NCBI GenBank assembly: GCA_018818425.1
Contig: JAHISB010000037.1
Coordinates: 1 to 52,226, forward strand
Direction of reading: 5' to 3'
Length of the DNA: 52,226 bases
Source of the DNA: Patescibacteria group bacterium
GTDB lineage: Bacteria; Patescibacteriota; Patescibacteriia; UBA1558; UBA10009
Shown here in pieces: positions 39,301 to 47,462 of this stretch. How positions within the stretch are numbered: the stretch's first letter is position 1; every line of letters begins with the position of its first letter. A program made the position numbers and the translations under genes. The notes below the pieces were generated by a model that saw nothing but the letters and a program-made list of their open reading frames with translations, was not told the origin of the DNA and made no database searches.

Positions 39301-42300
39301 TCCTGCATCTGCCGAACCGGCGCACTTAATTAGGCCCAGGCAGAGCTCTTGGCCTTCGGGGTCTAAAAAGCTGGAACCGCACTGCAGCCATTCGGCGCAC
39401 TGCCTGTCTTTGCGGACCTTGAGCAAAGTATTGGCATCACAGTCATCATTAAAAATAAAGCTGCGCTCTGCATCGCAGACAGCGGGGCTGTCGTTGTCCA
39501 GAGTGCTTTCGCTGGACCAGTCCAAAGTTGTTAAGCTGGTATCGTTAAACAGGATACAGCCCTTTTCTTTATCCGCCAAGCCGTTGCAGCCCTCGGCGCT
39601 CACGGAATCTTTTAGATAGTTATAAGGGGCGCATTGCAGATTATAGTAACAGCGGTCATTGCCGCTATAAACCGCGCAAACTTGAGTTTCTTCCGGCTCG
39701 CCGTCGCACTGGGGCGTTTGCCCGCCTAAACAGCAGTTGGTTTCGGCGTTCACCACGTTGCTTAAATCGCAATACCAGCCAAAAGACGAATAAATCCACT
39801 GATTGCTTCCGGAAGGATACTTAGGGTCTTCTAAACAATTAGATTCCGAGATGTCAGTATCACAAACTTTATGCTCTAAATTATTAATAGTCATAACACA
39901 ATATTCATGGCTGCCGATTGTAATAAAACTGCCGGTTTCGGCATTGCAGACGCCGGAAAATTGAGGAGTCAGGGTAGACTCGCATTTTTCTGCCGCATCA
40001 GTTAAGGGGTCGGCCGGATCCAGATACATAGCGCAGCCGCTGTTTTCCGGACTGCATAAACCGGCCCAGCCCTGGTAACTATAATCAAAATGGCGGGGCA
40101 GATAAGAAACGCCCGCAACAGAATCTTCAACTTGATCGGGGCAATCGGCGTCTAAACCGCTGATCAGCCACTTATTCTGGCTGCTGTTGTAATAACAGGT
40201 TTTACTGGCGGCGCCGGGGGCGCTGGCAAAACTCATGGGATCATAGTAATAAGAAACAGTCTGGTCATTAACATTGGAGTATTCGGCGCAAAACTCTCCG
40301 CCGGGGCCGCAAAGAATGCTGTCATAATCATCGGGATTATTAACTAAGAAAATTGTCTCAACATTTGTCACGTAACCGGGGTCGGTTAAATCGTTAATTT
40401 GCTGATTAAGCTCCGGCCGGCCCAAGCGCCCGCAGCCCTGCTTAGCCGGGGAACAGTATTTTTCCGGATCATTGACTAAATAGACTATTTCATCATTAGG
40501 AATGGTGTTGCCGGCATTGGCGCCGGGATAAGCTGAATATTCACAGGAATCGTTGCCGACGGTATCGCACATAAATTGCCCCCTGATCCAGCAATCGCCG
40601 GCCGAATCTATTTCGCCGATAATGTCGTTGCAGGCAAAACTTCCGTAAGTATGCTCCGCCTGATAAACTGATGAGTTTTGAGTATCAATAAAGGCCTCGC
40701 AGCCAATAGCCGAACCGGAGCACAAATAACTAAACTTCTTTAAGAAATGAGTGTCGCTGTTTCTGTCTAAATACTGCTGGCAGCCCTGCTGGGCGCCGAT
40801 ATTAAACCTTAAGCCGCCGGCCTGGCAGGAGGTTTGGCCAATTTCAATAAAACAGGAAAGCTCTACGCCATTCTGCACAGTGGCGCAGATTTGGCCAGCC
40901 GGCCCGGCGCAGGCAGCCAGGCCAAAGGGATTATCCAAGTTATTATCGCAAGCCACCGGCGTCTGCCAGGAATTTTTAATAACATAAAAATTATCGGTGA
41001 ACTCTTTTAAAATAACATTATCTATATAAAAAACCTCGCAATCGGCCAAACTGTCAATGCTGATATCTAAAAGAATGAGTGAATTTAAAATGTCCGGGAG
41101 CTGCAGCGGGCCAATCTCATAATCATCCCAGAAATTGGTTAAGGAAGTTCCAAAACTTAATCTGGTAAACGTATCGCCGGGAAGCGGAGAACCTATATCT
41201 GCTTTACCGGACGTTCCGCCAATACAAGCGGGGTCAATAGCTTTTTTGCCCCAAAAAGACAAGGTGTACTGCTTGCCGGCGGCAACTTTATCTGTTACGG
41301 GATAAGAAACAGCATCATCTTCAACAAACACCCTTAAAGAATGGCCGCTTTGAGTTATGGATTCGTTAGAAATTTCTATGCCCGGGCCAAACTCGTTATT
41401 AGAATAACGCCACTGGCCGCTGGCGCCGCTTTCAAAATTATCTGTTAAAATTATTTTAATATTATTGCCGGCATTGCCTTTGTATTCCCGGCAGCCATTG
41501 GCAGCGGCAGAACAGCTGGCGCCTTCGGCCGGGTCGGCGTTATAAACCTGGCCGGTGGCGGCGCGCCGATAAGGGTGGCATTCGGCAGAAGCGATAACGG
41601 CATACTGCTGGCGGCGGTAATAATGATTGCCCTGGGCGTCAAAAAAGTCGCGGCAGTCAAAATCGCCGTTATCAATATCCTGCTGCGAGCAAACTTTGGG
41701 CGACAAGGGATCGCTTAAATTAATGCTATTGACATCGGCGCACTCTTCGGCGCCAATAACAATATTGGTGCAGGGAGCGCTGCCATTTTCGGCTACAGCG
41801 CCTTGATAATAGAAGAAAAAACTAGCTAAACCGCTCTTAAGAAACTCCCACTTTTTTAATTGATAACCGGTGGTATCATTGCCTTCCCAGGTATAATAGT
41901 AGCCCAAATTGGAATTATCCGGCGAAATGCACTGCCTTAAATAAGTAAAATATTCCAAGCCCTCGCCGCCTTGGGCCACTTCGTCTAAATTGGTGAATTC
42001 CTCGCAGCCGACATCGGCCGCGGCGCAGCCTTGAGCCGTTGGCGGAATAAACAACCGCTGGCTTTCTTGAGCCATACAGCTATTATTATCCCAAACACAG
42101 CCCTGATAATTGGAGCATTCTGGCTGGCTATGCATAGGGCACTCCACTTCTTCAAAAAAATTATTAAGCTCTAAATAACTGTCATAGCCCGCGCATTGTT
42201 CCGGACAAACATCATCGGGCTCGGTCTTGGCCGGCACTTCCGGGTCGCCATTAGCCGGCAAGTAGCCCTGACAGCCAATTTCCTCCGGCTGGCAATAAGT

Positions 42301-45285
42301 GGCGTAATCTTCGCACGATTCGTCGCCGCCGGCCACGCAAAAATCAATGTCATTGCGCCAAAAATAGTCCTGGTCAGCCAAAGCGCAGGCCTCTTCATCG
42401 GCATACTGCATTAAAATATTGTTATATTTATCACAGCCCAAATAAGCCGGCGGCAGTTTAAGATGCCTGTTAAAAGAAGGATTATTGCTTTGGCTGTAGT
42501 CTGTTTTATAAACACCAACGTTATAATTAAAATTTTCCGGATTATGGAAAACCACCGGCGATTCCGCCAGGCCCAGCTGGATGTTGTCAAAATAAACTGT
42601 GTCTGACGGATTATTGGAATTATTTAAAATGGCAAAAATCTTTAAATATTTGGCGTTGCCGGGTATGCTGACATTGGCTCCTAAAGCGCTGTTTTGGCCG
42701 GCTAAATAGCCCGAAAAAGTCTGCCAGTCAGTTGAAGGGGCGATGCTTATTTGAGTATTATCATCCAAAATATTATAATGCTCCGAAATGTAGCCGACCC
42801 CCGAACCGCCGGCTCCTGAACTTTCATAAAACCAGACGCTCAGATCGGCCAGAACATCGGCCGAGCCGTTGGCCGACTTGATGGAGCCGGAAAGAATATA
42901 AGAAAACCTGGGGTCAATGGGAATAAAGCCCGAACTTTCCACCGCGCAATAAAGAATGGGGCCGCTGGGAATTTCAATGGCGGCGGCCTGGCTGCCGTTT
43001 ACCCCTAACGACTCTTCTATAGCCATTGAGCAATCATTGCCAGACGGGCCGCTGTTATATTCTTTCCAGTTTAAGGCGGGAAAATCGGCATTTTCGTCTG
43101 TGTCTTCAAAATTACCGTTAAAGGCCGTATTAATGCCCGGCAGCATTCGCGCCACTTTAGTGCAGCCCGCGTCTTCCGGATCGCAAGTTTGGGCCTGGCC
43201 ATTCAAATAAATGCGCTGGTCTTCTTCGTCCGTTAACCATTCCCAGGTGCTGGTAGGCGGGCCGGTTTTGGCCTGCTCCAAAGCGTACCAGTTGCAGCCG
43301 GCATCAGCGGAATCTTGGCAGGGCGTTAAAGTATTGGTTAAATAAGAAAACTGTCCGCCGCCTGTTTTAGTTAAAGCTTCGCAGGAAGAAAATTGACCTG
43401 GGCAGTTATCGCCTTCAAAGCGCCACAGCTCTTTTTCTTTTAAGCAGTAGCCGTAATTGCCGGCGCAGCTGCCGTCATCGTTTTCTAAAAGACAGGATTG
43501 CCAATCGGCGCAATAATTTGCATCGCGGCTAACGGCTAAAACAGGTATATCGGGATTGGTGTCAGTATCACAATCAGGATAATCAACAACTTGCCACTCA
43601 TCGCCTATTAATATCTCGGTGCCTTCTACATTATTCTCGATGCAGGCCAGCTCGCCGTCGCCGATGGTCTGAAAGCCGGCGCCCTTTTTACTGCAATAAG
43701 TTTCCGGCGCCTTTAAAACCCAGTTGGGGTCTACTAAATGATAGTAGGGATTATAATCCTCTTCATCATCAATATCGTTATCATTATTCATATTGACTCG
43801 GCAAGACTCTGGAAATCTGGGATCTTCTGAATATGGAATATTGGTTGCAGGATTAATGTCTGGACTTTCATCTTCAAAACAATTAATGGCGTCGTTTAAA
43901 GTTATGGCGTCTCCTGATTGTTTGGCATACCAGGCGGCCAGCTCCCAGCCCACCGGAATTATGCGGTGCGTGCGCATAGCCACCAAACTGCGGTACGAAT
44001 AACCGCCGGCATTAAAATCCGGCTGAACATTGGCGTCCCAGCCCAAGACCCAGGCGCCCTGCAAAGCTCCCTGTTCTATGGCTTCTTTGACCGTTAATCT
44101 GTTGTCAATAGCGGTAATTAAACTGGCGGGAACAATGCAATCGGTCGGCCCGGGGCTGTTTTTATCCTGGCAAAGATTAAGATAATTCAAAACATTTTCC
44201 TGGCCCGAAGAATAATTAACTTCGGCCAGTTCTATAAAAGGGTCTTGCTGGGCTATCTGGCCGGCGGCTCCCGGCAATACCCAGGAAAGACTCAAAGCAG
44301 ACTCATCCCTTTGCTTGCCGCCGGTGGCATCGGCCAGCCATCTCTTCATTAACCTGGCCGTTAAGGTGTTGGTAAAAATGCCCATGGCATCGGCCACCAC
44401 CTGGCCGGTGTAAGTTTTTTCCACCCACGAAGCATCCTCCATGGGAACTTCGGATTGCTTTTGAATAAGCTTAGCCGGGGTTTTGATATAACCGCTGATG
44501 GATTCGGTGATCGGTTCAAAGCCCTGGTTTTCCAGTCTTTGCAAAAACTGCCGGGTTTTTTTATCCTGAATCGCTTTAGTTATAGACTCATCAACTTTAA
44601 GGGCAATGCCCACATCCTGTTCGTTGGGCTTGAAAGCGTTTTTAACCGAGTCAAAAAAGGCCTGGCTGCTTTCAAAATTCTGGGCAATGCCAGTGCGAAA
44701 ATCAGTCCAGTTTTTCTTTAATTCCTGCCAGCTGCATTTGGGCGGATTAAGCTTATAAGGGTCGCGCTCTTTAAATTGAGTAAGCAAAATACTCATAGAA
44801 AAATTCAAATCAGACGGCTGGCAGACATCAAATTTTAAAAAGCCGTTATCCGTAGCCAAAACATCTAAAGCATCAACCAAGGCGGTCTCCATGGCGGTGT
44901 TGGCAAATTTTTCCCACGATTCGGTGGTAAATAATGGCCCTTGCCCGCGTCCGCTTTCGCTTAGCCACACAGCGGTTCGGTAAGCCACCTGGCTTAAAAA
45001 AGCTCTTAAAGCGTTTTTATAAGCAACGGCCGCTGTTTGGGCAATGACTTTGTCTCGTAAATAATTCCAAGTATTAAACCACCAGAATCTTGCCTTTTCA
45101 AAAATGTTCCATTTGATATCTGTTATATTACCTTGTGCATCATAAACTAGTGAATATGCTTCAACTTGTTTAACATTAGATGATTCAAAAGAAGCTATTT
45201 TAAATGTTATAAAAGTAAAAACAAAACTAAATACAAAAACAGTTAAAATTATTGAAAGAAAAATTTTCTTGCTTTTATTTTTCAT
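36391..45285 (-). CDS. Giant cysteine-rich surface protein (2964 residues)
   Basis: A hydrophobic N-terminal segment (about 8-30) serves as signal or anchor; a helical region (about 60-340) follows. From about 500 on, the protein is cysteine-rich: I count about 115 Cys in all. A recurring motif C-x5-G-C (CDPEDAGC near 700, CQPEEIGC near 1000, CAAADVGC near 1088, CSAAANGC near 1256, CSGSAIGC near 1523, CSPAKQGC near 1612, CSPENSGC near 1745) suggests tandem small disulfide modules. Three segments look like jelly-roll carbohydrate-binding (galactose-binding-like) domains: about 715-900, 1280-1425 and 2065-2257, each starting N-G-(N/D)-F/M-E and ending YFDN/YIDN/MYDD. An Ig-like segment lies near 2800-2880. 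It probably is a host- or surface-binding adhesin displayed by the T4SS-like apparatus. No named family was recognised. Confidence 0.85.
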   Translation of the reverse strand: MKNKSKKIFLSIILTVFVFSFVFTFITFKIASFESSNVKQVEAYSLVYDAQGNITDIKWNIFEKARFWWFNTWNYLRDKVIAQTAAVAYKNALRAFLSQVAYRTAVWLSESGRGQGPLFTTESWEKFANTAMETALVDALDVLATDNGFLKFDVCQPSDLNFSMSILLTQFKERDPYKLNPPKCSWQELKKNWTDFRTGIAQNFESSQAFFDSVKNAFKPNEQDVGIALKVDESITKAIQDKKTRQFLQRLENQGFEPITESISGYIKTPAKLIQKQSEVPMEDASWVEKTYTGQVVADAMGIFTNTLTARLMKRWLADATGGKQRDESALSLSWVLPGAAGQIAQQDPFIELAEVNYSSGQENVLNYLNLCQDKNSPGPTDCIVPASLITAIDNRLTVKEAIEQGALQGAWVLGWDANVQPDFNAGGYSYRSLVAMRTHRIIPVGWELAAWYAKQSGDAITLNDAINCFEDESPDINPATNIPYSEDPRFPESCRVNMNNDNDIDDEEDYNPYYHLVDPNWVLKAPETYCSKKGAGFQTIGDGELACIENNVEGTEILIGDEWQVVDYPDCDTDTNPDIPVLAVSRDANYCADWQSCLLENDDGSCAGNYGYCLKEKELWRFEGDNCPGQFSSCEALTKTGGGQFSYLTNTLTPCQDSADAGCNWYALEQAKTGPPTSTWEWLTDEEDQRIYLNGQAQTCDPEDAGCTKVARMLPGINTAFNGNFEDTDENADFPALNWKEYNSGPSGNDCSMAIEESLGVNGSQAAAIEIPSGPILYCAVESSGFIPIDPRFSYILSGSIKSANGSADVLADLSVWFYESSGAGGSGVGYISEHYNILDDNTQISIAPSTDWQTFSGYLAGQNSALGANVSIPGNAKYLKIFAILNNSNNPSDTVYFDNIQLGLAESPVVFHNPENFNYNVGVYKTDYSQSNNPSFNRHLKLPPAYLGCDKYNNILMQYADEEACALADQDYFWRNDIDFCVAGGDESCEDYATYCQPEEIGCQGYLPANGDPEVPAKTEPDDVCPEQCAGYDSYLELNNFFEEVECPMHSQPECSNYQGCVWDNNSCMAQESQRLFIPPTAQGCAAADVGCEEFTNLDEVAQGGEGLEYFTYLRQCISPDNSNLGYYYTWEGNDTTGYQLKKWEFLKSGLASFFFYYQGAVAENGSAPCTNIVIGAEECADVNSINLSDPLSPKVCSQQDIDNGDFDCRDFFDAQGNHYYRRQQYAVIASAECHPYRRAATGQVYNADPAEGASCSAAANGCREYKGNAGNNIKIILTDNFESGASGQWRYSNNEFGPGIEISNESITQSGHSLRVFVEDDAVSYPVTDKVAAGKQYTLSFWGKKAIDPACIGGTSGKADIGSPLPGDTFTRLSFGTSLTNFWDDYEIGPLQLPDILNSLILLDISIDSLADCEVFYIDNVILKEFTDNFYVIKNSWQTPVACDNNLDNPFGLAACAGPAGQICATVQNGVELSCFIEIGQTSCQAGGLRFNIGAQQGCQQYLDRNSDTHFLKKFSYLCSGSAIGCEAFIDTQNSSVYQAEHTYGSFACNDIIGEIDSAGDCWIRGQFMCDTVGNDSCEYSAYPGANAGNTIPNDEIVYLVNDPEKYCSPAKQGCGRLGRPELNQQINDLTDPGYVTNVETIFLVNNPDDYDSILCGPGGEFCAEYSNVNDQTVSYYYDPMSFASAPGAASKTCYYNSSQNKWLISGLDADCPDQVEDSVAGVSYLPRHFDYSYQGWAGLCSPENSGCAMYLDPADPLTDAAEKCESTLTPQFSGVCNAETGSFITIGSHEYCVMTINNLEHKVCDTDISESNCLEDPKYPSGSNQWIYSSFGWYCDLSNVVNAETNCCLGGQTPQCDGEPEETQVCAVYSGNDRCYYNLQCAPYNYLKDSVSAEGCNGLADKEKGCILFNDTSLTTLDWSSESTLDNDSPAVCDAERSFIFNDDCDANTLLKVRKDRQCAEWLQCGSSFLDPEGQELCLGLIKCAGSADAGQGCANIIPANTAELTIDLTSTSTRAAEFNSIRYLSGYSKAGADWGNGLMAAGHYSPEAMLQLGDKITVQNGDMEKIESLTELPADWAEAHYNGAGYCFGESSFSGARGVFSLKMKMLDSAADWQLANSGDYMYCGAENDNSGQFYIIDPGQKYVLTWWVKSESGSQISAVGFEWYNQDNMPCNADNLYCTEDEEPLTGQTENYSSWTYSAPQSWTRYTLSFGPVGDTDVDLEIPPQARKAKILITGPRTDSGQTGWLMYDDVAIEPVLKINDTTTIAKDCRLFPKADSPSCAYTTELVAYQGWNGYCLEPDPFAGYNPYPLNPQNYQSCLQWFPVESLAGDSLVFNIETIGYQGPEELYYCAQSEGNYNRKIPIPPSTTNLTNTFVGPYINSDDPNGDVVLENDPFGNLRPIKTAMNGTVITNDECNYIENIAFADGIACRDGNLPGICGCAEVKSINFETFSADEEDKYYKWEIEGIYWVMQRASAPDWDAGNTFPNLGNVYFVTSEDNNWHYHWETWNHNVLEVTVNFDADDRIESFTVDMMDDSDGQGGAWVAGIVVLKEPCTTIVKTVDNGQQKVWLNRYDYGWSTTSNNILGYNRYLPASSPYWGIFGSINNEVQGDPDNWGSTSYFVSLSPGSNAGMPYATINDMGEITTDPTHLAITGRICISGAPYDPNNQDAGHILKPCNNSTDCGIDLSTGQNGICGGIGKYCFDDEGIATGIRCDDDDVCNSDEQCLAIGHTLANPNSTEQLYEPNIENAMARVQQLFAQVFGLWQWDNDTSHYLACDDSNSFCGLGVDWEDLDRSAEYGSAPIVSNMSINNQTTGNIYLAAPGQLISLVFNVNVPDNQLPIEDIKINWHDSDSYQSIPGPLNDSSSRTITHTYTCSPDPSGNKCESCSPGGTLVNNTCRYQAPSFNLKDHWGWCLNGSILDSISCVPDEGAFYGSFNAVTNVYNVGVANSYYIIVGQ

Positions 45286-45306
45286 CTTTATTATTAGGAT
45301 AATTGT

Positions 45307-46185
45307 TTATTGGCCCTCTTCCGCCATTATCTCCTGCCAAATTTGCATTAATTCCTCGTCAGTCAAGGCATCAACATCTGCCGGGTTTATGCCTTCCTGA
45401 TCTTTTAAAATCGCCCTTAACTGCTCCGGGGTGATTAAATCCAAACTTTGCTCCGGCGCGGCTTCGGCAGAGCCGGCGGGCCCGCTTTTAATTATGTCCT
45501 GCAAAGTTTCTGAATAAAGAGCCATTAAAGCTTGGTCATCAATTTTAGCCAAATCTTCTTCAGTTATGGCGCCAGATTCAAGCAAAAGCTGTTTAATCTG
45601 TTCAACAGTTAAATCGGAAAGCCCTTCAAAAGGAGAAGCGGCGACTTCAGAACTATCGGGCGCTGTTAAAACACAGCTCTGGCCCGCCGGGCAGTTGGGA
45701 TTTTCATTGCTTTTAACTTCTTCAAAATCCGAAAAACCGTCGGAGTCGGAATCGGCAATATAGGGCGAACTGCGGTAAAAATAAAGCTCGTCGTAATCGG
45801 AAAGTCCGTCCAGATCCGTGTCTTTTTCCTGCAAAGCTAAAGTATTGGCCACATCGCTGTCTTTTAAGGAATAATTGGCGTTAGAAAATTCATTTTCCAG
45901 ATCGCCTCTGATGGCAAAGCCGATTTTTAAACTGTCAAACCAGTTGCCCGCGGCAAAAATTAAGCTTGCCAGCGCCAAAAAGGATATAAAAACTAACAGC
46001 AGTTTCGGCGAGAATACCTCTGGTTTTCTTTTTGAATCATCTTGAGTATCTGCCGGCGATAAACTCTCTGGCTTTGCTTCCTGGTCCAGCGATTCCGCTG
46101 GTAAACCCCGCACCGCGGGCTTATGCCCGTGGCGTATCGCGGTGCGGGGTAAATTAAAGTCCTCTGAATTATTAATATCAGCCAT
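45307..46185 (-). CDS. Membrane-anchored protein with thrombospondin type 3-like calcium-binding repeats
   Basis: The product has 292 residues. A polar N-terminus precedes one membrane helix (about 60-80, KLLLVFISFLALASLIFAAG). Two calcium-binding loops follow: DTDLDGLSDYDE (122-133) and DSDSDGFSDFEE (145-156), the TSP3/dockerin-like pattern with spaced Asp residues. The C-terminal part is acidic and helical (LSDLTVEQIKQLLLESGAI, ITPEQLRAILKDQEG, ALTDEELMQIWQEIM), with two similar helical repeats. Residues about 12-27 are encoded by an inserted palindromic element (46108-46152). It lies 21 nt upstream of the giant protein gene, so it probably is co-expressed with it and may help to anchor or organise it. 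Function inferred. Confidence 0.8.
   Translation of the reverse strand: MADINNSEDFNLPRTAIRHGHKPAVRGLPAESLDQEAKPESLSPADTQDDSKRKPEVFSPKLLLVFISFLALASLIFAAGNWFDSLKIGFAIRGDLENEFSNANYSLKDSDVANTLALQEKDTDLDGLSDYDELYFYRSSPYIADSDSDGFSDFEEVKSNENPNCPAGQSCVLTAPDSSEVAASPFEGLSDLTVEQIKQLLLESGAITEEDLAKIDDQALMALYSETLQDIIKSGPAGSAEAAPEQSLDLITPEQLRAILKDQEGINPADVDALTDEELMQIWQEIMAEEGQ
46108..46152. repeat. In-frame palindromic insertion (CCCCGCACCGCG ends)
   Basis: CCCCGCACCGCG and CGCGGTGCGGGG are inverted around CGGGCTTATGCCCG. The ends match the TCCCGCACCAC family seen at 2088-2192 and 46200-46369. It codes for about residues 12-27 of the calcium-binding protein. Confidence 0.75.
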
Positions 46186-46199
46186 AAATTACAGGTTAA

Positions 46200-46369
46200 A
46201 TCCCGCACCACGGCTTAAACCAGCGCCATTTGGTACTTGAGTTAATAGCCGTGGTATTTAGTTATTGCCTTTTGGGTCTTTCTTAATTATTTTACCCAAT
46301 GAGCTTGAGCTTATGAGACGCCGCATAAGGTATCACAAATGTAGCGCTCATGGCTTTGTGGTGCGGGAT
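46200..46369. repeat. Inverted-repeat element with TCCCGCACCAC ends
   Basis: ATCCCGCACCAC (46200-46211) and GTGGTGCGGGAT (46358-46369) are perfect complements. The interior is unrelated in sequence to that of 2088-2192, apart from its AT-rich style. No gene is present inside. Confidence 0.8.
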
Positions 46370-46427
46370 AAACTTAATTTATTATAACAAGATTCTTTAT
46401 TGGCCGTCAATGGGAATAAGTTGGTAA

Positions 46428-46501
46428 GTTTCTAAGTTAGTAAGTTAGCATGTTGGCATATTTGATAAATCAACATAGCAACTTAGCAACATAGCAACTT
46501 A
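46428..46501. repeat. 8-bp unit hairpin array (TAAGTTAG / CAACATAG)
   Basis: Left-arm units AAGTTTCT, AAGTTAGT, AAGTTAGC and ATGTTGGC, and right-arm units CAACATAG, CAACTTAG, CAACATAG and CAACTTAA. The right arm overlaps the 3' end of rsmA and encodes its last residues (SCYVAKLLC). Confidence 0.85.
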
Positions 46502-47303
46502 ACTCCACCCAATTATTGATAGAAAGCTCTTGGGCTCTAATCTTCGGATCAAGGCTAAGCTTTAACAAAATTTGTTTCACTTTATCTGCCGGAAGCTGCA
46601 AACTGCCGGCTAAATTATTATGAAGCTGTTTCCTTTTGGAGCAAAAGCCGCTCCTGACTATTCTCCAAAAATCTTTTTCAGCCAGCCGGTCCGCATAAGG
46701 GAAAGCCATGATGTTGTCTATTTGTAAAATGGCTGATGCGACTTTGGGCTGCGGCCAAAAGCTCTCTGGAGAAACTATTTTGATGATTTGAGGCCGGCCG
46801 TAAAGCTGAACCGATAGCGCCAGCCGGCTCATCTGGCCGGGCTTGGCGCAGATTCGTTCGGCCACTTCCTTTTGGATCAACAACGTCATGGCTTGAGGTT
46901 TATTGTCTGCTGTTAAAAACTTTTTTAAAAAAGCGGAGGTGATTGAATAGGGCAAATTGGAGACTATCTTATAACTATTTTTAAATTTGTAATTTGGAAT
47001 TTTAAAGATATCTCCTTCAACTACTTCCAAATTCTGATGAACTTTCTCTAACCTCTTAAGAACCCCGATTAGTTTCTTCTCCAATTCAACGGCCATCACT
47101 TGTTTGGCTTTCTTTAGAAGCTCGGCGGTTAAAAAGCCAAACCCCGGCCCAACTTCTAACACCATATCTTTATTAGAAACTTGAGCGACTCTAACCATTT
47201 CCTTAATTACTTCTTCGTCAACGCAAAAATTCTGGCCCTTTAATTTGTCCGGTTTGAGCCCTGTTTTTTTGATGAAAAATTTTGTTTGAAATAATAAATC
47301 CAT
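46470..47303 (-). CDS. rsmA: 16S rRNA (adenine1518/1519-N6)-dimethyltransferase RsmA (KsgA)
   Basis: The product has 277 residues, the usual size. The SAM-binding fold is clear: DMVLEVGPGFGFLTAELLKKA (motif I), VMAVELEKKLIG, EGDIF, and the catalytic KIVSNLPYSITSAFLKKF (motif IV), followed by SPESFWPQPKVASAILQI. KsgA dimethylates two adjacent adenines near the 3' end of 16S rRNA during small-subunit maturation. The last nine residues come from an overlapping 8-bp repeat array. The N-terminal GQNF motif is followed by CVDE rather than the usual LxD. An element of the CATTGCGAG type lies just upstream. Confidence 0.94.
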   Translation of the reverse strand: MDLLFQTKFFIKKTGLKPDKLKGQNFCVDEEVIKEMVRVAQVSNKDMVLEVGPGFGFLTAELLKKAKQVMAVELEKKLIGVLKRLEKVHQNLEVVEGDIFKIPNYKFKNSYKIVSNLPYSITSAFLKKFLTADNKPQAMTLLIQKEVAERICAKPGQMSRLALSVQLYGRPQIIKIVSPESFWPQPKVASAILQIDNIMAFPYADRLAEKDFWRIVRSGFCSKRKQLHNNLAGSLQLPADKVKQILLKLSLDPKIRAQELSINNWVELSCYVAKLLC

Positions 47304-47330
47304 AAAACTGGTAAAAATTTTGCCTTAAAT

Positions 47331-47448
47331 GTCATTGCGAGCCCCGCCTTTGGCGGGGTGTGGCAATCCCAATGTATTTCTGAAAAATAATGGGATTGCT
47401 TCGTCCACTTCGACTCGCTATGCTCGCTCGGTGTCCTCGCAATGACAG
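47331..47448. repeat. Palindromic element of the GTCATTGCGAG type
   Basis: GTCATTGCGAG (from 47331) at one end and CTCGCAATGAC (to 47448) at the other are inverted. Inside, GGCAATCCC / GGGATTGC and short GC-rich hairpins are found. Elements with these ends are common in many bacterial phyla. Confidence 0.8.
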
Positions 47449-47462
47449 GGCAAGCAAAATTT

